Under the pieces are notes generated by a model. The model had not been told where the DNA came from. It ran no database searches and saw only the letters and a program-made list of their open reading frames with translations. DNA of 64,000 bases from Planotetraspora kaengkrachanensis. GTDB taxonomy: Bacteria; Actinomycetota; Actinomycetes; Streptosporangiales; Streptosporangiaceae. Position numbers and translations under genes: made by a program. The stretch lies in the NCBI RefSeq assembly GCF_016862895.1, contig NZ_BONV01000008.1, positions 91,390 to 155,389 of the forward strand, read 5' to 3'. Below are positions 33,188 to 41,548 of the stretch, piece by piece. Each line of letters starts with the position of its first letter. Positions within the stretch are counted from its first letter, which is position 1.

Positions 33188-33203
33188 ACCAAGGTGGGGG
33201 CGG

Positions 33204-33209
33204 TAGCCT
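33204..33209 (+). promoter_or_regulatory. -10 element of a leaderless promoter (HipA-like kinase)
   Basis: TAGCCT ends 6 nt before the GTG at 33216, and there is no ribosome binding site. The last unit of the 53-bp array ends 17 bp upstream of this element, placing a repeat core where a -35 region or regulator site would be. Confidence 0.5.
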
Positions 33210-33215
33210 CGTCTC

Positions 33216-34040
33216 GTGCTGGATCAGATCACGGCGACGAGATACGTCACTCCCCTGCGCGAGGGCGGCTCGCTTCCCGGCGTACTCGAAGCCGACGACC
33301 TCGGCACCTATGTCGTGAAATTCCGGGGCGCAGGCCAGGGTCGTCGCGTCCTCGTCGCCGAAATCATCTGCGCCGAACTGGCACGGCGGCTCGGCTTCCT
33401 CACCCCCGACCTCAAGGTGATCGACCTCGACCCGCAGCTCGGCGTACGCGAGCCCGACGAGGAGATCCAGGATCTGCTCACCGCCAGCGCCGGCCACAAC
33501 CTCGCGGTCGACTTCCTCCCCGGCGCGCTCGGTTTCGACCCCCTGGCCTGGGAGCCCGACGCCGCCTTCGCCTCGCGGCTGCTGTGGTTCGACGCCCTGA
33601 TCCACAACGTCGACCGCAGCTGGCGCAACCCCAACCTGCTGGTGTGGCACGGCGACGTCTGGCTCATCGACCACGGCGCCGCCCTGTGGTTCCATCACAA
33701 CTGGCCGACCGCCGACCCCCGGCGACGCTACGACGCGAACGATCACGTGCTCGCGCCCTTCGCGACCGAGCTCGCCGCGGCCGACGCCGATCTCAGCGCC
33801 CTCGTCACCCGCGAACTGCTCGACGAGGTCATCGGGCTGGTCCCCGACGAATGGCTCGACGGCGAACCGGGCTTCGCCGACGCCTCCGCCGTACGGCAGG
33901 CCTACGGCGACCACCTGTTCGCGCGAGCTCAGGGCCCGAGAGAGTGGCTGCCCGACCTCACGGCGTCCCCGCCCGTGCAACGGCGCCAGGAGAGCACCAT
34001 CGGCGGTTTCTGGCGCGCCACGCGAGGAGGACGGGGATGA
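33216..34040 (+). CDS. HipA-like kinase-fold protein
   Basis: 274 residues. Contains the HipA C-terminal kinase-like core: KFRGAGQGRRVLVAEIICAE near the N-terminus (Lys and nucleotide loop), FDALIHNVDRSWRNPN (catalytic Asp and Asn) and VWLIDHGAAL (metal-binding Asp). It lacks the HipA N-terminal half and there is no HipB antitoxin, so it belongs to the short HipA-family kinases paired with DUF3037 proteins. The ATG of the next gene overlaps its stop codon (ATGA). It follows the 53-bp array directly and appears to be translated from a leaderless mRNA. Target unknown. Confidence 0.8.
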   Translation: MLDQITATRYVTPLREGGSLPGVLEADDLGTYVVKFRGAGQGRRVLVAEIICAELARRLGFLTPDLKVIDLDPQLGVREPDEEIQDLLTASAGHNLAVDFLPGALGFDPLAWEPDAAFASRLLWFDALIHNVDRSWRNPNLLVWHGDVWLIDHGAALWFHHNWPTADPRRRYDANDHVLAPFATELAAADADLSALVTRELLDEVIGLVPDEWLDGEPGFADASAVRQAYGDHLFARAQGPREWLPDLTASPPVQRRQESTIGGFWRATRGGRG

Positions 34041-34423
34041 GCCGCGACGTATACGAATACGCCGTGATCCGCGTGATGCCGAGCGTCGAGCGCGGGGAGC
34101 TGGTCAACGCCGGAGTGATCGTCTACTGCCAGCCGCGCGGCTACCTCTGCGCCCGGGTGGAGCTCGACGAGGCCCGGCTGCTCTCCCTCTGCGCCACCGT
34201 CGACCTCGCCGGTGTACGGCACGCGCTCGCGGCCTACGAGCTCGCCTGCGGCGACGAGGCGGGACCCCTTCGCAAGGAGTCGCTCGGCAGCCGGTTCCGG
34301 TGGCTCACCGCGCCCAAGAGCACGATCGTGCAGACGGGCCCGGTGCACGCCGGGCTGACCGGGGACCCCGCGGCCGAGCTCGACCACCTCATGGGCCGGC
34401 TGGTCAGAACAGCACGGACATGA
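34037..34423 (+). CDS. DUF3037-type protein
   Basis: 128 residues from an ATG overlapping the kinase stop. Pattern YEYAVIRVMPSVERGELVNAGVIVYC near the start and HLMGRLVRTART at the end match the DUF3037 family, whose members almost always follow a HipA-like kinase. Function unknown; a partner or substrate of the kinase is a reasonable guess. Its 3' end overlaps the end of the convergent GNAT gene by 20 bp. Confidence 0.8.
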   Translation: MSRDVYEYAVIRVMPSVERGELVNAGVIVYCQPRGYLCARVELDEARLLSLCATVDLAGVRHALAAYELACGDEAGPLRKESLGSRFRWLTAPKSTIVQTGPVHAGLTGDPAAELDHLMGRLVRTART

Positions 34424-35249
34424 ACGTGTCGACCTCGCGGAAGCCGACCCGCCGGTAGGCCGCCCGGGCCGACAGGTTGTAGTCGTTGACGTAGAGCGTC
34501 ACGAGCGGCGCGAAGTACTTCAGCGCCTGCTCGACCACGGTGGCCATGCCCGCGACGGCGTGGCCGCGCCCGCGGAAGTCGGGATGCACCCACACGCCCT
34601 GGATCTGGCACGCCTGGGGAGTGACCGCGCCGATCTCGGCCTTGAAGACGACCTGGCCGTCCTCGATCCGGGCGTAGGAGCGGCCGATGCGGATCAGCTC
34701 GGCGACCCTCGACCGGTACAGCGCCCCGCCGTCGCCGTTGTCCGGCGAGACGCCCACCTCCTCGGTGAACATGGCCACGCACGCCGGCAGCAGGGTGCCG
34801 AAATCCTCGGGCTTGACCCGCCGTACGAGCGGGTCGGGCTCGGCCGCGGGCGCCGAGTCGGTCACCATGACGGGCTGCGCCCACCTGATCGCGCGGGCTC
34901 GCCCCCAGTGCGGTTCGAGACGTTCCCACATCTGCTCGACGGCGGTCGCGGGCCCGACGATCGAGGAGCAGCGCCTGCCCTGCTTGCGCGCGCGGTCGGC
35001 GAAAGCCTGTACGGCCTCCCGGCCGGCGTTGATCGGCACCAGGTTGGCACCGGCGTAACAGAGGGACACGAGGCCACCGCGCGGCCCGACACCCCACATC
35101 TGACCGCCGAGACGCGCGGGGTTCAATCCCACGGTTCTGACCCGAGAGGCGACGAAAACGTTGGCGACCGGATCGGCGTCGAGGAGCGCGAGCACCTCTT
35201 CGCGATCATTGTCGTCGAGCACGCGCGACGCCGATGTTCGCAGCATCAC
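34404..35249 (-). CDS. DUF4081-GNAT acetyltransferase
   Basis: 281 residues if started at the GTG at 35249, which lies 7 nt after TAGGCT on the - strand (leaderless pattern); ATG at 35246 is equivalent. The N-terminal DUF4081 domain (VLALLDADPVANVFVASRV) is followed by a GNAT domain with the acetyl-CoA motif VHPDFRGRGHAVAGM and NDYNLSARAAYRRVGF. The architecture is that of the conserved actinobacterial gene found beside ispG (Rv2867c in M. tuberculosis). Substrate unknown. Here it is separated from ispG by a secreted peptidase gene. Confidence 0.88.
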   Translation of the reverse strand: MMLRTSASRVLDDNDREEVLALLDADPVANVFVASRVRTVGLNPARLGGQMWGVGPRGGLVSLCYAGANLVPINAGREAVQAFADRARKQGRRCSSIVGPATAVEQMWERLEPHWGRARAIRWAQPVMVTDSAPAAEPDPLVRRVKPEDFGTLLPACVAMFTEEVGVSPDNGDGGALYRSRVAELIRIGRSYARIEDGQVVFKAEIGAVTPQACQIQGVWVHPDFRGRGHAVAGMATVVEQALKYFAPLVTLYVNDYNLSARAAYRRVGFREVDTFMSVLF

Positions 35250-35336
35250 GGCCCCAAGCCTACGCGAGCATAACGGCATTTGGAGTTACCGATCAGACAC
35301 GACCGGCAGCTCACGCTCGTGGATGCCCGCCGCGGC

Positions 35337-36971
35337 CTACCGGATCGCGGCCACCGGTGGGCCCGCCGACAGACGGGTCACCGGCCGGGGTTCGCGCTGG
35401 GCCGGGCAGCTGCCGGCCGTGCTCCTCGCCGCCCTGCGCTCGGGGGGCAGCGTCGCGTCCCGCAGATACGCGGCGAGATGGCGGTCGACGCACGGGTTGC
35501 CCGCGAGCGACACACCATGATCGCCGCCCGCCTCGGTGAGCAGGTGCGCGGTCGGGAAGAGCCTGAGCATGCTCAACGCCCCCGCGTACGGCGTGGCCGC
35601 GTCGTGCACCGACTGGATCAGCAACATGGGCGGCACCTGAGAGGTCCCCACCTTGACCGGTGTTCCGCCGCGTTCGGGCCAGAACGCGCAGGGCAGGTTG
35701 TAGACCGCGTTGGGCCAGGCCATGAAGGGCGCCTTCTCGCTGGCCTTCTGGGCGTCCGCGCGCCACCGCTCCCAGTTTCGCGGCCATGCGGCGTCACGGC
35801 ACTGGACGCCCAGATAGACCGCGTAGGAGTTCTCCTCCTTCGCGTCCACCTTCGAATCGCTGTGGAACAGCGCCACCAGACCCGTGACCTCGCCCTTGAG
35901 GACGTAGTCGGAGAACGCCTGGGCGAGCCTCGGCCACAACCGGCTGGAGTAGCCGCCCGCCGTGAAGATGTCGTCCAGTTCGCTGGAGCCGACGACGCCT
36001 CCGGCGGGCCGCGCGTGGAGCCGGGCCCGCATGGCGTACCAGGCGAAACTCACCGCCGCCTGCGAGTGGCCAAGGCGGTACACGCTCTCGTTGCGCGCCA
36101 CCCACGACATGAAGTCCCTGTGCCGCCGGTCGAAGCTGTAATCCTGGGCGATGTTCGTGTCGTACCAGACGCCGGAGGGGTCGACCACGCTGTCGAGCAC
36201 CATCCGGCGGACCCGCTGCGGGAACAGCGTGGCGTAGACGGCCCCCAGGTACGTGCCGTACGAGTAGCCGAGGAAACTGATCTTGTCCTCGCCCAGGGCC
36301 GCCCGGATCGAGTCCATGTCCCGCGCGGTGTTCTCGCTCGTGAGGTACGGCAGGAACCAGGCGTACCGGTTGCCGCAGCCCTGCGCGTACGCCCGTGCCC
36401 GGGAGACCAGCAGGTCCTCGTCCGCCTTGACGCGCGGGATGTTGTCCGGACGCGGCGCGGCGTAGAAGCGCTCGGGATCGACGCAGCTGAGCGCGGGCTC
36501 GCTCGCCCCCACTCCCCGGGGGTCGAAGCCGATCACGTCGAACCTCGCGGCCACGTCCCTCGGCAGGGTGGCCGCCACGTATCTCGCCAGCGACCGGCCG
36601 GACGCGCCCGGCCCGCCGGGGTTGACCAGCAGCACGCCGAGATGGCCGGCGTCACGGCCGGCCGAACCCCTGACCCTGGTGAGGGCCAGGGAGATCTGCT
36701 GACCGAGCGGCTCGGAGTGGTCGAGCGGCACCCGCACCCGCGCGCACTCCATCGTGCCGGGCGGCGGCTCGGTCCGCGGGAGGGGCTGAGTCCCCGAGTT
36801 CAGGGCCGTGCTCAGCGGCGACGTCCCGTTCTGGTTGCACGGCCCCCAGGCGATCTCACGGGCGGGCGCGGCCCGCGCCCCGTCCGGCCCGATCCCGAGC
36901 ACGGCACCCAGCATCGCGACACCCGCGACCACCCCTACGACCCGCTTCACCGGCATGCTCCCTCTGCTCAT
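35337..36971 (-). CDS. secreted tripeptidyl aminopeptidase-like hydrolase (S33)
   Basis: 544 residues. Signal peptide at about 1-34 (VVGVVAGVAMLGAVLGIG, cleavage near ARA). Alpha/beta-hydrolase fold with oxyanion loop LLVNPGGPGASG, nucleophile Ser in GYSYGTYLG, Asp in HDAATPYAGA and His in GGDHGVSL. The C-terminal TAP-like domain is of the SlpD/SlpE/Tap family, which removes tripeptides from secreted proteins. It interrupts the usual ispG-GNAT adjacency. Confidence 0.87.
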   Translation of the reverse strand: MSRGSMPVKRVVGVVAGVAMLGAVLGIGPDGARAAPAREIAWGPCNQNGTSPLSTALNSGTQPLPRTEPPPGTMECARVRVPLDHSEPLGQQISLALTRVRGSAGRDAGHLGVLLVNPGGPGASGRSLARYVAATLPRDVAARFDVIGFDPRGVGASEPALSCVDPERFYAAPRPDNIPRVKADEDLLVSRARAYAQGCGNRYAWFLPYLTSENTARDMDSIRAALGEDKISFLGYSYGTYLGAVYATLFPQRVRRMVLDSVVDPSGVWYDTNIAQDYSFDRRHRDFMSWVARNESVYRLGHSQAAVSFAWYAMRARLHARPAGGVVGSSELDDIFTAGGYSSRLWPRLAQAFSDYVLKGEVTGLVALFHSDSKVDAKEENSYAVYLGVQCRDAAWPRNWERWRADAQKASEKAPFMAWPNAVYNLPCAFWPERGGTPVKVGTSQVPPMLLIQSVHDAATPYAGALSMLRLFPTAHLLTEAGGDHGVSLAGNPCVDRHLAAYLRDATLPPERRAARSTAGSCPAQREPRPVTRLSAGPPVAAIR

Positions 36972-37066
36972 ACGGCAGAGGCCAGCTTCCCGGACGTGAT
37001 CGTGCGGCTACCCCGCGCACACAGGAACGGTTGACACGATGTAGCGAACCGGTTGCGTACTGTAAA

Positions 37067-38230
37067 TCAGCGGACGACGACCTCGGGGCCGGGGGCGTCG
37101 TCTTCGAGATCCACGTCGACGCCCATCTCCTCGGCCAGGCGCAGGGCCTCCTCGATGAGGGTCTCCACGATCTGCGACTCGGGGACGGTCTTGATGACCT
37201 CGCCCTTCACGAAGATCTGGCCCTTCCCGTTGCCGGAGGCGACACCGAGGTCGGCCTCCCTGGCCTCGCCGGGTCCGTTGACGACGCATCCCATGACGGC
37301 GACCCGCAGCGGCACCTTGAGCCCCTCGAGACCGGCCTGGACCTGCTCGGCGAGCGTGTAGACGTCGACCTGTGCCCGGCCGCAGGAGGGGCAGGAGACG
37401 ATCTCCAGGCCACGCTTGCGCAGGTTGAACGACTCCAGGATCTGGATGCCCACCTTCACCTCCTCGACCGGAGGCGCGGACAGCGAGACGCGGATGGTGT
37501 CGCCGATCCCCTCCGCGAGCAGCGCGCCGAACGCGACGGCCGACTTGATGGTGCCCTGGAAGGCAGGACCGGCCTCGGTCACGCCTAGGTGCAGCGGGTA
37601 GTCGCAGCGCTGGGCCAGCAGGCGGTAGGCCTGGACCATCACGACGGGGTCGTTGTGCTTCACCGAGATCTTGATGTCGCGGAAGCCGTGCTCCTCGAAC
37701 AGCGAGCACTCCCACAGCGCCGACTCGACCAGCGCCTCGGGGGTGGCCTTGCCGTACTTCTGGAGCAGGCGGGGGTCGAGCGAGCCGGCGTTGACGCCGA
37801 TCCTGATCGGGGTGCCGGCGTCCTGGGCGGCACGGGCGATCTCGCCGACCTTGTCGTCGAACTTCTTGATGTTGCCCGGATTGACCCGGACCGCCGCGCA
37901 ACCGGCGTCGATGGCCGCGAAGACGTATTTTGGCTGGAAGTGGATGTCCGCGATGACCGGGATCTGCGACTTCTTCGCGATCATGGGAAGCGCGTCCGCG
38001 TCGTCCTGCGAAGGCACGGCGACCCGCACGATCTGGCACCCCGACGCGGTGAGCTCGGCGATCTGCTGCAGCGTCGCGTTGACGTCGGAGGTCAGCGTGG
38101 TGGTCATCGACTGCACCGAAACGGGTGCGTCACCACCGACCGGAACCGAACCGACCATGATCTGCCGGGACACCCTCCTCGAAGCGATCGGCTGGGATCT
38201 AACCGAAGGAATGCCGAGATCAACAGACAT
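37067..38230 (-). CDS. ispG: 4-hydroxy-3-methylbut-2-en-1-yl diphosphate synthase (flavodoxin)
   Basis: 387 residues, the single-TIM-barrel form of IspG/GcpE. The [4Fe-4S] cysteines are at 280 and 283 (SCPSC) and 315 ([10 protein letters not shown]), with Glu322 as the fourth cluster ligand. It converts MEcPP to HMBPP in the MEP isoprenoid pathway. dxr of the same pathway lies 2 kb away on the same strand, but two foreign-looking genes lie between. Upstream, a 330-bp gap carries a 32-bp tandem repeat. Confidence 0.96.
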   Translation of the reverse strand: MSVDLGIPSVRSQPIASRRVSRQIMVGSVPVGGDAPVSVQSMTTTLTSDVNATLQQIAELTASGCQIVRVAVPSQDDADALPMIAKKSQIPVIADIHFQPKYVFAAIDAGCAAVRVNPGNIKKFDDKVGEIARAAQDAGTPIRIGVNAGSLDPRLLQKYGKATPEALVESALWECSLFEEHGFRDIKISVKHNDPVVMVQAYRLLAQRCDYPLHLGVTEAGPAFQGTIKSAVAFGALLAEGIGDTIRVSLSAPPVEEVKVGIQILESFNLRKRGLEIVSCPSCGRAQVDVYTLAEQVQAGLEGLKVPLRVAVMGCVVNGPGEAREADLGVASGNGKGQIFVKGEVIKTVPESQIVETLIEEALRLAEEMGVDVDLEDDAPGPEVVVR

Positions 38231-38455
38231 TTCAGTCCCTTTTGCGCTGGCTATCGGGCGACGTCATCAGTTTAGGCAATGCAGCGGGCGCGCTGAGCGG
38301 CAGCCGGGTGTCACAGGATGGCGGTGCCATCGCCGTTCACGCGCCCTCTCCCGTCTGACCTGGGACGACGTCCAGCGGCCGGCGCCCCTGGCACCCCCGG
38401 TTCCTTCGTGCGCCGGGATGATCCGCGTCGAAGTCCGGAACCCGTGAACGCTCCA

Positions 38456-38528
38456 CCCGACCGGCGATCCACCTACTGCCCCATGAGCCCGACCGGCGAT
38501 CCACCTACTGCCCCATGAGCCCGACCGC
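38456..38528. repeat. 32-bp tandem repeat
   Basis: Two identical 32-bp units (38456-38487 and 38488-38519), each starting CCCGACCGGCGATCC, followed by the first 8 bp of a third. They lie in the gap between the ispG start and the end of the TetR gene, at the edge of the block that replaces the expected protease gene. Confidence 0.85.
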
Positions 38529-38560
38529 CGCCACCCGTCCTCACGCGGGCCTCGGTCCAT

Positions 38561-39193
38561 TCAGTCCTGCCGGGCTCGGAGCCCCTCGCACACCACAGCG
38601 ACGAGCCGGCCCAGCGCTTCGCCGTGGGTGTCGTCCGCCTCGCGCGAAAGGCAGCCCGCCATGAGGGCCTTCACATCCGGATACGTGATGTCGGCCCGCA
38701 CCGCACCCGCCTCCTGCGCACGGGCGAGCATGGTTCGTAGCCGGCCCCGCACGTCGTAGCCGGCCTCGCCGGCGGCGGTCTCCACGTCATAGCCGGCGCC
38801 GGCTAGGGCTTCGGCCAGTCCACGGTGCTGCGCGCCCTCGTGGACCAGCGTGGCGAAGAAGGTGAAGAACGCCGTTCCCGCGTCGTGGCCTTCGGCGAGC
38901 GCGTCCGCCTGCCCGGTGAGGTGCTCCATGCGGTCGAGCAGGATCGCCGCGAACAACTCCTCCTTCGTGGGGAAGTGGCGGCTGACGGTGCCGGTGCCCA
39001 CGCCGGCGCGGCGGGCGATCTCATGCACCGGCACGGACAGTCCCTCTGTCGCGAAGACCTCGGCCGCGACCTGCAGCACCCGGGCACGGTTACGCCGGGC
39101 GTCGGCGCGAAGCGCCCTGCCGGGCTTCTGGCCGTCGGCATCGGTCGCGGCGGGCGGGTTCGCCATCGCGGCGCGGCACCTCATCTCAACCAT
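38561..39193 (-). CDS. TetR-family transcriptional regulator
   Basis: 210 residues from the ATG at 39193; ATGs at 39184 and 39166 are alternatives, since no ribosome binding site decides. HTH LSVPVHEIARRAGVGTGTVSRHF and a C-terminal domain of the type common in regulators of SDR genes. It is divergent from an SDR and two matching operators lie between them, so it likely represses that gene and itself. It forms a two-gene block between ispG and dxr. Confidence 0.85.
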   Translation of the reverse strand: MVEMRCRAAMANPPAATDADGQKPGRALRADARRNRARVLQVAAEVFATEGLSVPVHEIARRAGVGTGTVSRHFPTKEELFAAILLDRMEHLTGQADALAEGHDAGTAFFTFFATLVHEGAQHRGLAEALAGAGYDVETAAGEAGYDVRGRLRTMLARAQEAGAVRADITYPDVKALMAGCLSREADDTHGEALGRLVAVVCEGLRARQD

Positions 39194-39200
39194 CGACAAA

Positions 39201-39247
39201 CGGGATGGCCGTCCCGTATCGTTCGAAGAACCGGGATGACTGTCCCG
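39201..39247. promoter_or_regulatory. two TetR operators between tetR and SDR
   Basis: CGGGATGGCCGTCCCG (39201-39216) and CGGGATGACTGTCCCG (39232-39247) share the inverted half-sites CGGGA/TCCCG with a 6-bp centre. They are spaced 31 bp centre to centre, about three helical turns, so two dimers could bind on one DNA face. Confidence 0.75.
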
Positions 39248-39275
39248 ATTCTACTCGATCGAATCGGAGCATCGG

Positions 39276-40241
39276 ATGACCCTGAGCACCAGGCGGCGCT
39301 GGACGTCCGCCGAAATACCCGGCCAGCGAGGACGCACCGCGGTGATCACCGGCGCGAACACAGGGATCGGCTTCGAGACCGCCAAGCTGCTCGCCGAGCA
39401 CGGCGCCACAGTGATCCTGGCCTGCCGGAACGCCGACAAGGCGGCGAAGGCCGCGACCGCCATCACCGCGTCGGTGCCGGATTCGACGGTTCACACGCTG
39501 CAACTCGACCTCGCGTCACTGGCGTCCGTCCGGAGCGCCGCCGAACGGCTCCGGGCCGAACACCCCCGGCTCGACCTGCTCATCAACAACGCGGGCGGGG
39601 TCAGGCCGCGGTACACGGTCACCGAGGACGGCTTCGAGTCGACCTTCGCCACCAACCACCTCGGCCCGTTCGCGTTCACCGGGCTGATCCTGGACCGGCT
39701 GCTGGCCGTACCCGGATCCCGGGTCGTCACGGTGAGCAGCATCGGGCACCGCCGGGGCGCCATCCACTTCGAAGATCTGCACTTCACCCGCCGGTACCGG
39801 TACACGCACGCGTACTTTCAGGCCAAGCTGGCGAACCTCATGTTCACCTACGAGCTGCACAGGCGGCTGGCGGCGTCCGGCGCGCCGACCGTCGCCGTGG
39901 CCGCCCATCCCGGCAACGCGCGCACCGAGTTCGGCCGCGAGATGCCTCTTCCTGTCAGGGTCCTGATGCGCCCCCGGTTTCGGATGATCACCTGGTGGCT
40001 GATGCAGAGTCCGCAGGTGGCGGCCTTGGCCGCGGTACGCGCCGCAGTCGACCCGGACGTGCGCGGCGGCGAATACTACGGCCCGCCGGGCCGAGCCCAG
40101 TTCACCGGACATCCCGCCCGGGTCGAGTCCAGCGCCGCCTCACACGTCGCCGCGGCACAACTCCGCCTGTGGCAGGAGTCCGAACGGCTGACCGGAGTCG
40201 CCTACCCCCTCAGCGAGAGGGCACGTGTCGCACCGTCCTGA
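39276..40241 (+). CDS. short-chain dehydrogenase, retinol dehydrogenase/WWOX-like
   Basis: 321 residues. Cofactor motif TGANTGIG (about 25-32), NNAG (about 105-108), Ser in VVTVSSIG and catalytic YFQAK. The length, the C-terminal GGEYYGPPG and the overall pattern match the retinol-dehydrogenase-like SDRs that actinomycetes use against aldehydes and xenobiotics. It is controlled with the divergent TetR gene. Together they sit where the site-2 protease gene is found in related genomes. Confidence 0.87.
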   Translation: MTLSTRRRWTSAEIPGQRGRTAVITGANTGIGFETAKLLAEHGATVILACRNADKAAKAATAITASVPDSTVHTLQLDLASLASVRSAAERLRAEHPRLDLLINNAGGVRPRYTVTEDGFESTFATNHLGPFAFTGLILDRLLAVPGSRVVTVSSIGHRRGAIHFEDLHFTRRYRYTHAYFQAKLANLMFTYELHRRLAASGAPTVAVAAHPGNARTEFGREMPLPVRVLMRPRFRMITWWLMQSPQVAALAAVRAAVDPDVRGGEYYGPPGRAQFTGHPARVESSAASHVAAAQLRLWQESERLTGVAYPLSERARVAPS

Positions 40242-40260
40242 GCCGTCCTGGCCCAGCGAC

Positions 40261-41436
40261 TCAGCCCACCAGTTCGGCGGCCCGCGCCCTGGCCCAGGAA
40301 TCGGCCGCGAGGACCTCCTCGACCGACGACGCGGGGCCCGCGGAATGCTCGGCCACGACCCGCTCCACGGTGTCGACGATGCCGAGGAACGGCAGGCCTC
40401 CCTTGAGGAAGGCCTCCACGCACACCTCGTTGGCCGCGTTGTAGACAGCGGGAGCCGTGCCGCCCGCGGCCCCGACGTGACGTGCCAGCGCCACAGAGGG
40501 GAACGCCTCGTCGTCGAGCGGATCGAAGGTCCAGGTGTGGGCGGCCGTCCAGTCGACCGCCGGACTGGCGTCGGGCACCCGCTCGGGGAAGCCGAGGGCC
40601 AGCGAGATCGGCAGCCGCATGTCGGGCGGGCTCGCCTGCGCGATCGTCGAACCGTCGGTGAACTCCACCATCGAGTGGATCATCGACTGGGGGTGGACCA
40701 CGACCTCGATCCGGTCGAAGCCGATGTCGAACAGCAGGTGCGCCTCGATGACCTCGAGTCCCTTGTTGACCAGGGTGGCCGAGTTCACGGTGATCACCGG
40801 GCCCATGCTCCACGTCGGGTGGTTGAGCGCCATCTCCGGCGTCACATCGCGCAGCTCCGCCCGCGTCCTGCCGCGGAACGGGCCGCCGCTCGCTGTCACG
40901 ATCAGGCGCCGTACGGCTTTCGCCTCGGCCCCGGACGGGCCGGCCGCCCACAGGCACTGGGCCAGGGCAGAGTGCTCGGAGTCGACGGGCAGCAGCCGTC
41001 CCGGAGCAGCCAGGCGCTTCACCAGGGGCCCGCCGATGATCAGCGACTCCTTGTTGGCGAGGGCGAGCACTCGCCCGGCCTCGAGGGCCGCGAGCGTGGA
41101 GGTCAGCCCGAGCGCCCCGGTGATCCCGTTGAGCACGACGTCGCAGGGCCAGGCGGCGAGCTCGGCCACACCCTCGGGGCCGGCGAGGATCTTGGGCCTG
41201 ACGCCGTGCGCCGCGAGCGCCTCGGCCAGCGCCGGCACGGCTCCCGCGTCGGCGACGGCCACCGCCTCCACGCCGTACGCGGCCGCCTGGCGGGCCAGCA
41301 GATCCACTCTGCCGCCGCCGGCCGCGAGTCCCACCACCCGGAACCGGTCCGCCGCGCGGGCCACCACGTCGAGTGCCTGAGTGCCGATGGAGCCCGTCGA
41401 GCCGAGCACCACGATCGACCGGGATTGGGAAGTCAC
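40261..41436 (-). CDS. dxr: 1-deoxy-D-xylulose 5-phosphate reductoisomerase
   Basis: 391 residues from GTG at 41436, preferred because GACAAT lies 6 nt upstream and the reading then starts [18 protein letters not shown]; an ATG at 41469 would add 11 residues. NADPH motif GSTGSIG, substrate and metal residues in [13 protein letters not shown], and TASGGPFRG, and HPTWSMG. It converts DXP to MEP, the first committed MEP step. The gene is monocistronic as far as can be seen. Confidence 0.95.
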   Translation of the reverse strand: MTSQSRSIVVLGSTGSIGTQALDVVARAADRFRVVGLAAGGGRVDLLARQAAAYGVEAVAVADAGAVPALAEALAAHGVRPKILAGPEGVAELAAWPCDVVLNGITGALGLTSTLAALEAGRVLALANKESLIIGGPLVKRLAAPGRLLPVDSEHSALAQCLWAAGPSGAEAKAVRRLIVTASGGPFRGRTRAELRDVTPEMALNHPTWSMGPVITVNSATLVNKGLEVIEAHLLFDIGFDRIEVVVHPQSMIHSMVEFTDGSTIAQASPPDMRLPISLALGFPERVPDASPAVDWTAAHTWTFDPLDDEAFPSVALARHVGAAGGTAPAVYNAANEVCVEAFLKGGLPFLGIVDTVERVVAEHSAGPASSVEEVLAADSWARARAAELVG

Positions 41437-41548
41437 CGTCCCATTGTCCCCGAGGAGCGGGACGTTCACGGCACGCGCGGAGCCAGGCGATGCACGATTT
41501 ACCGAAAGTAGTCACACGGCCACTGGTGGTGGTCCAAACTCGGGTGCC

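Noticed and set aside
33216..34423. HipBA toxin-antitoxin module
   Set aside because: The kinase lacks the HipA N-terminal subdomain and no HipB-like DNA-binding antitoxin is present; the partner is a DUF3037 protein.
36996..37005. Another copy of the GTGATCATGCAC core (GTGATCGTGC) upstream of the S33 peptidase
   Set aside because: Only a short degenerate match; TTCG and GACCTG are absent at the expected offsets and no copy lies 53 bp away.
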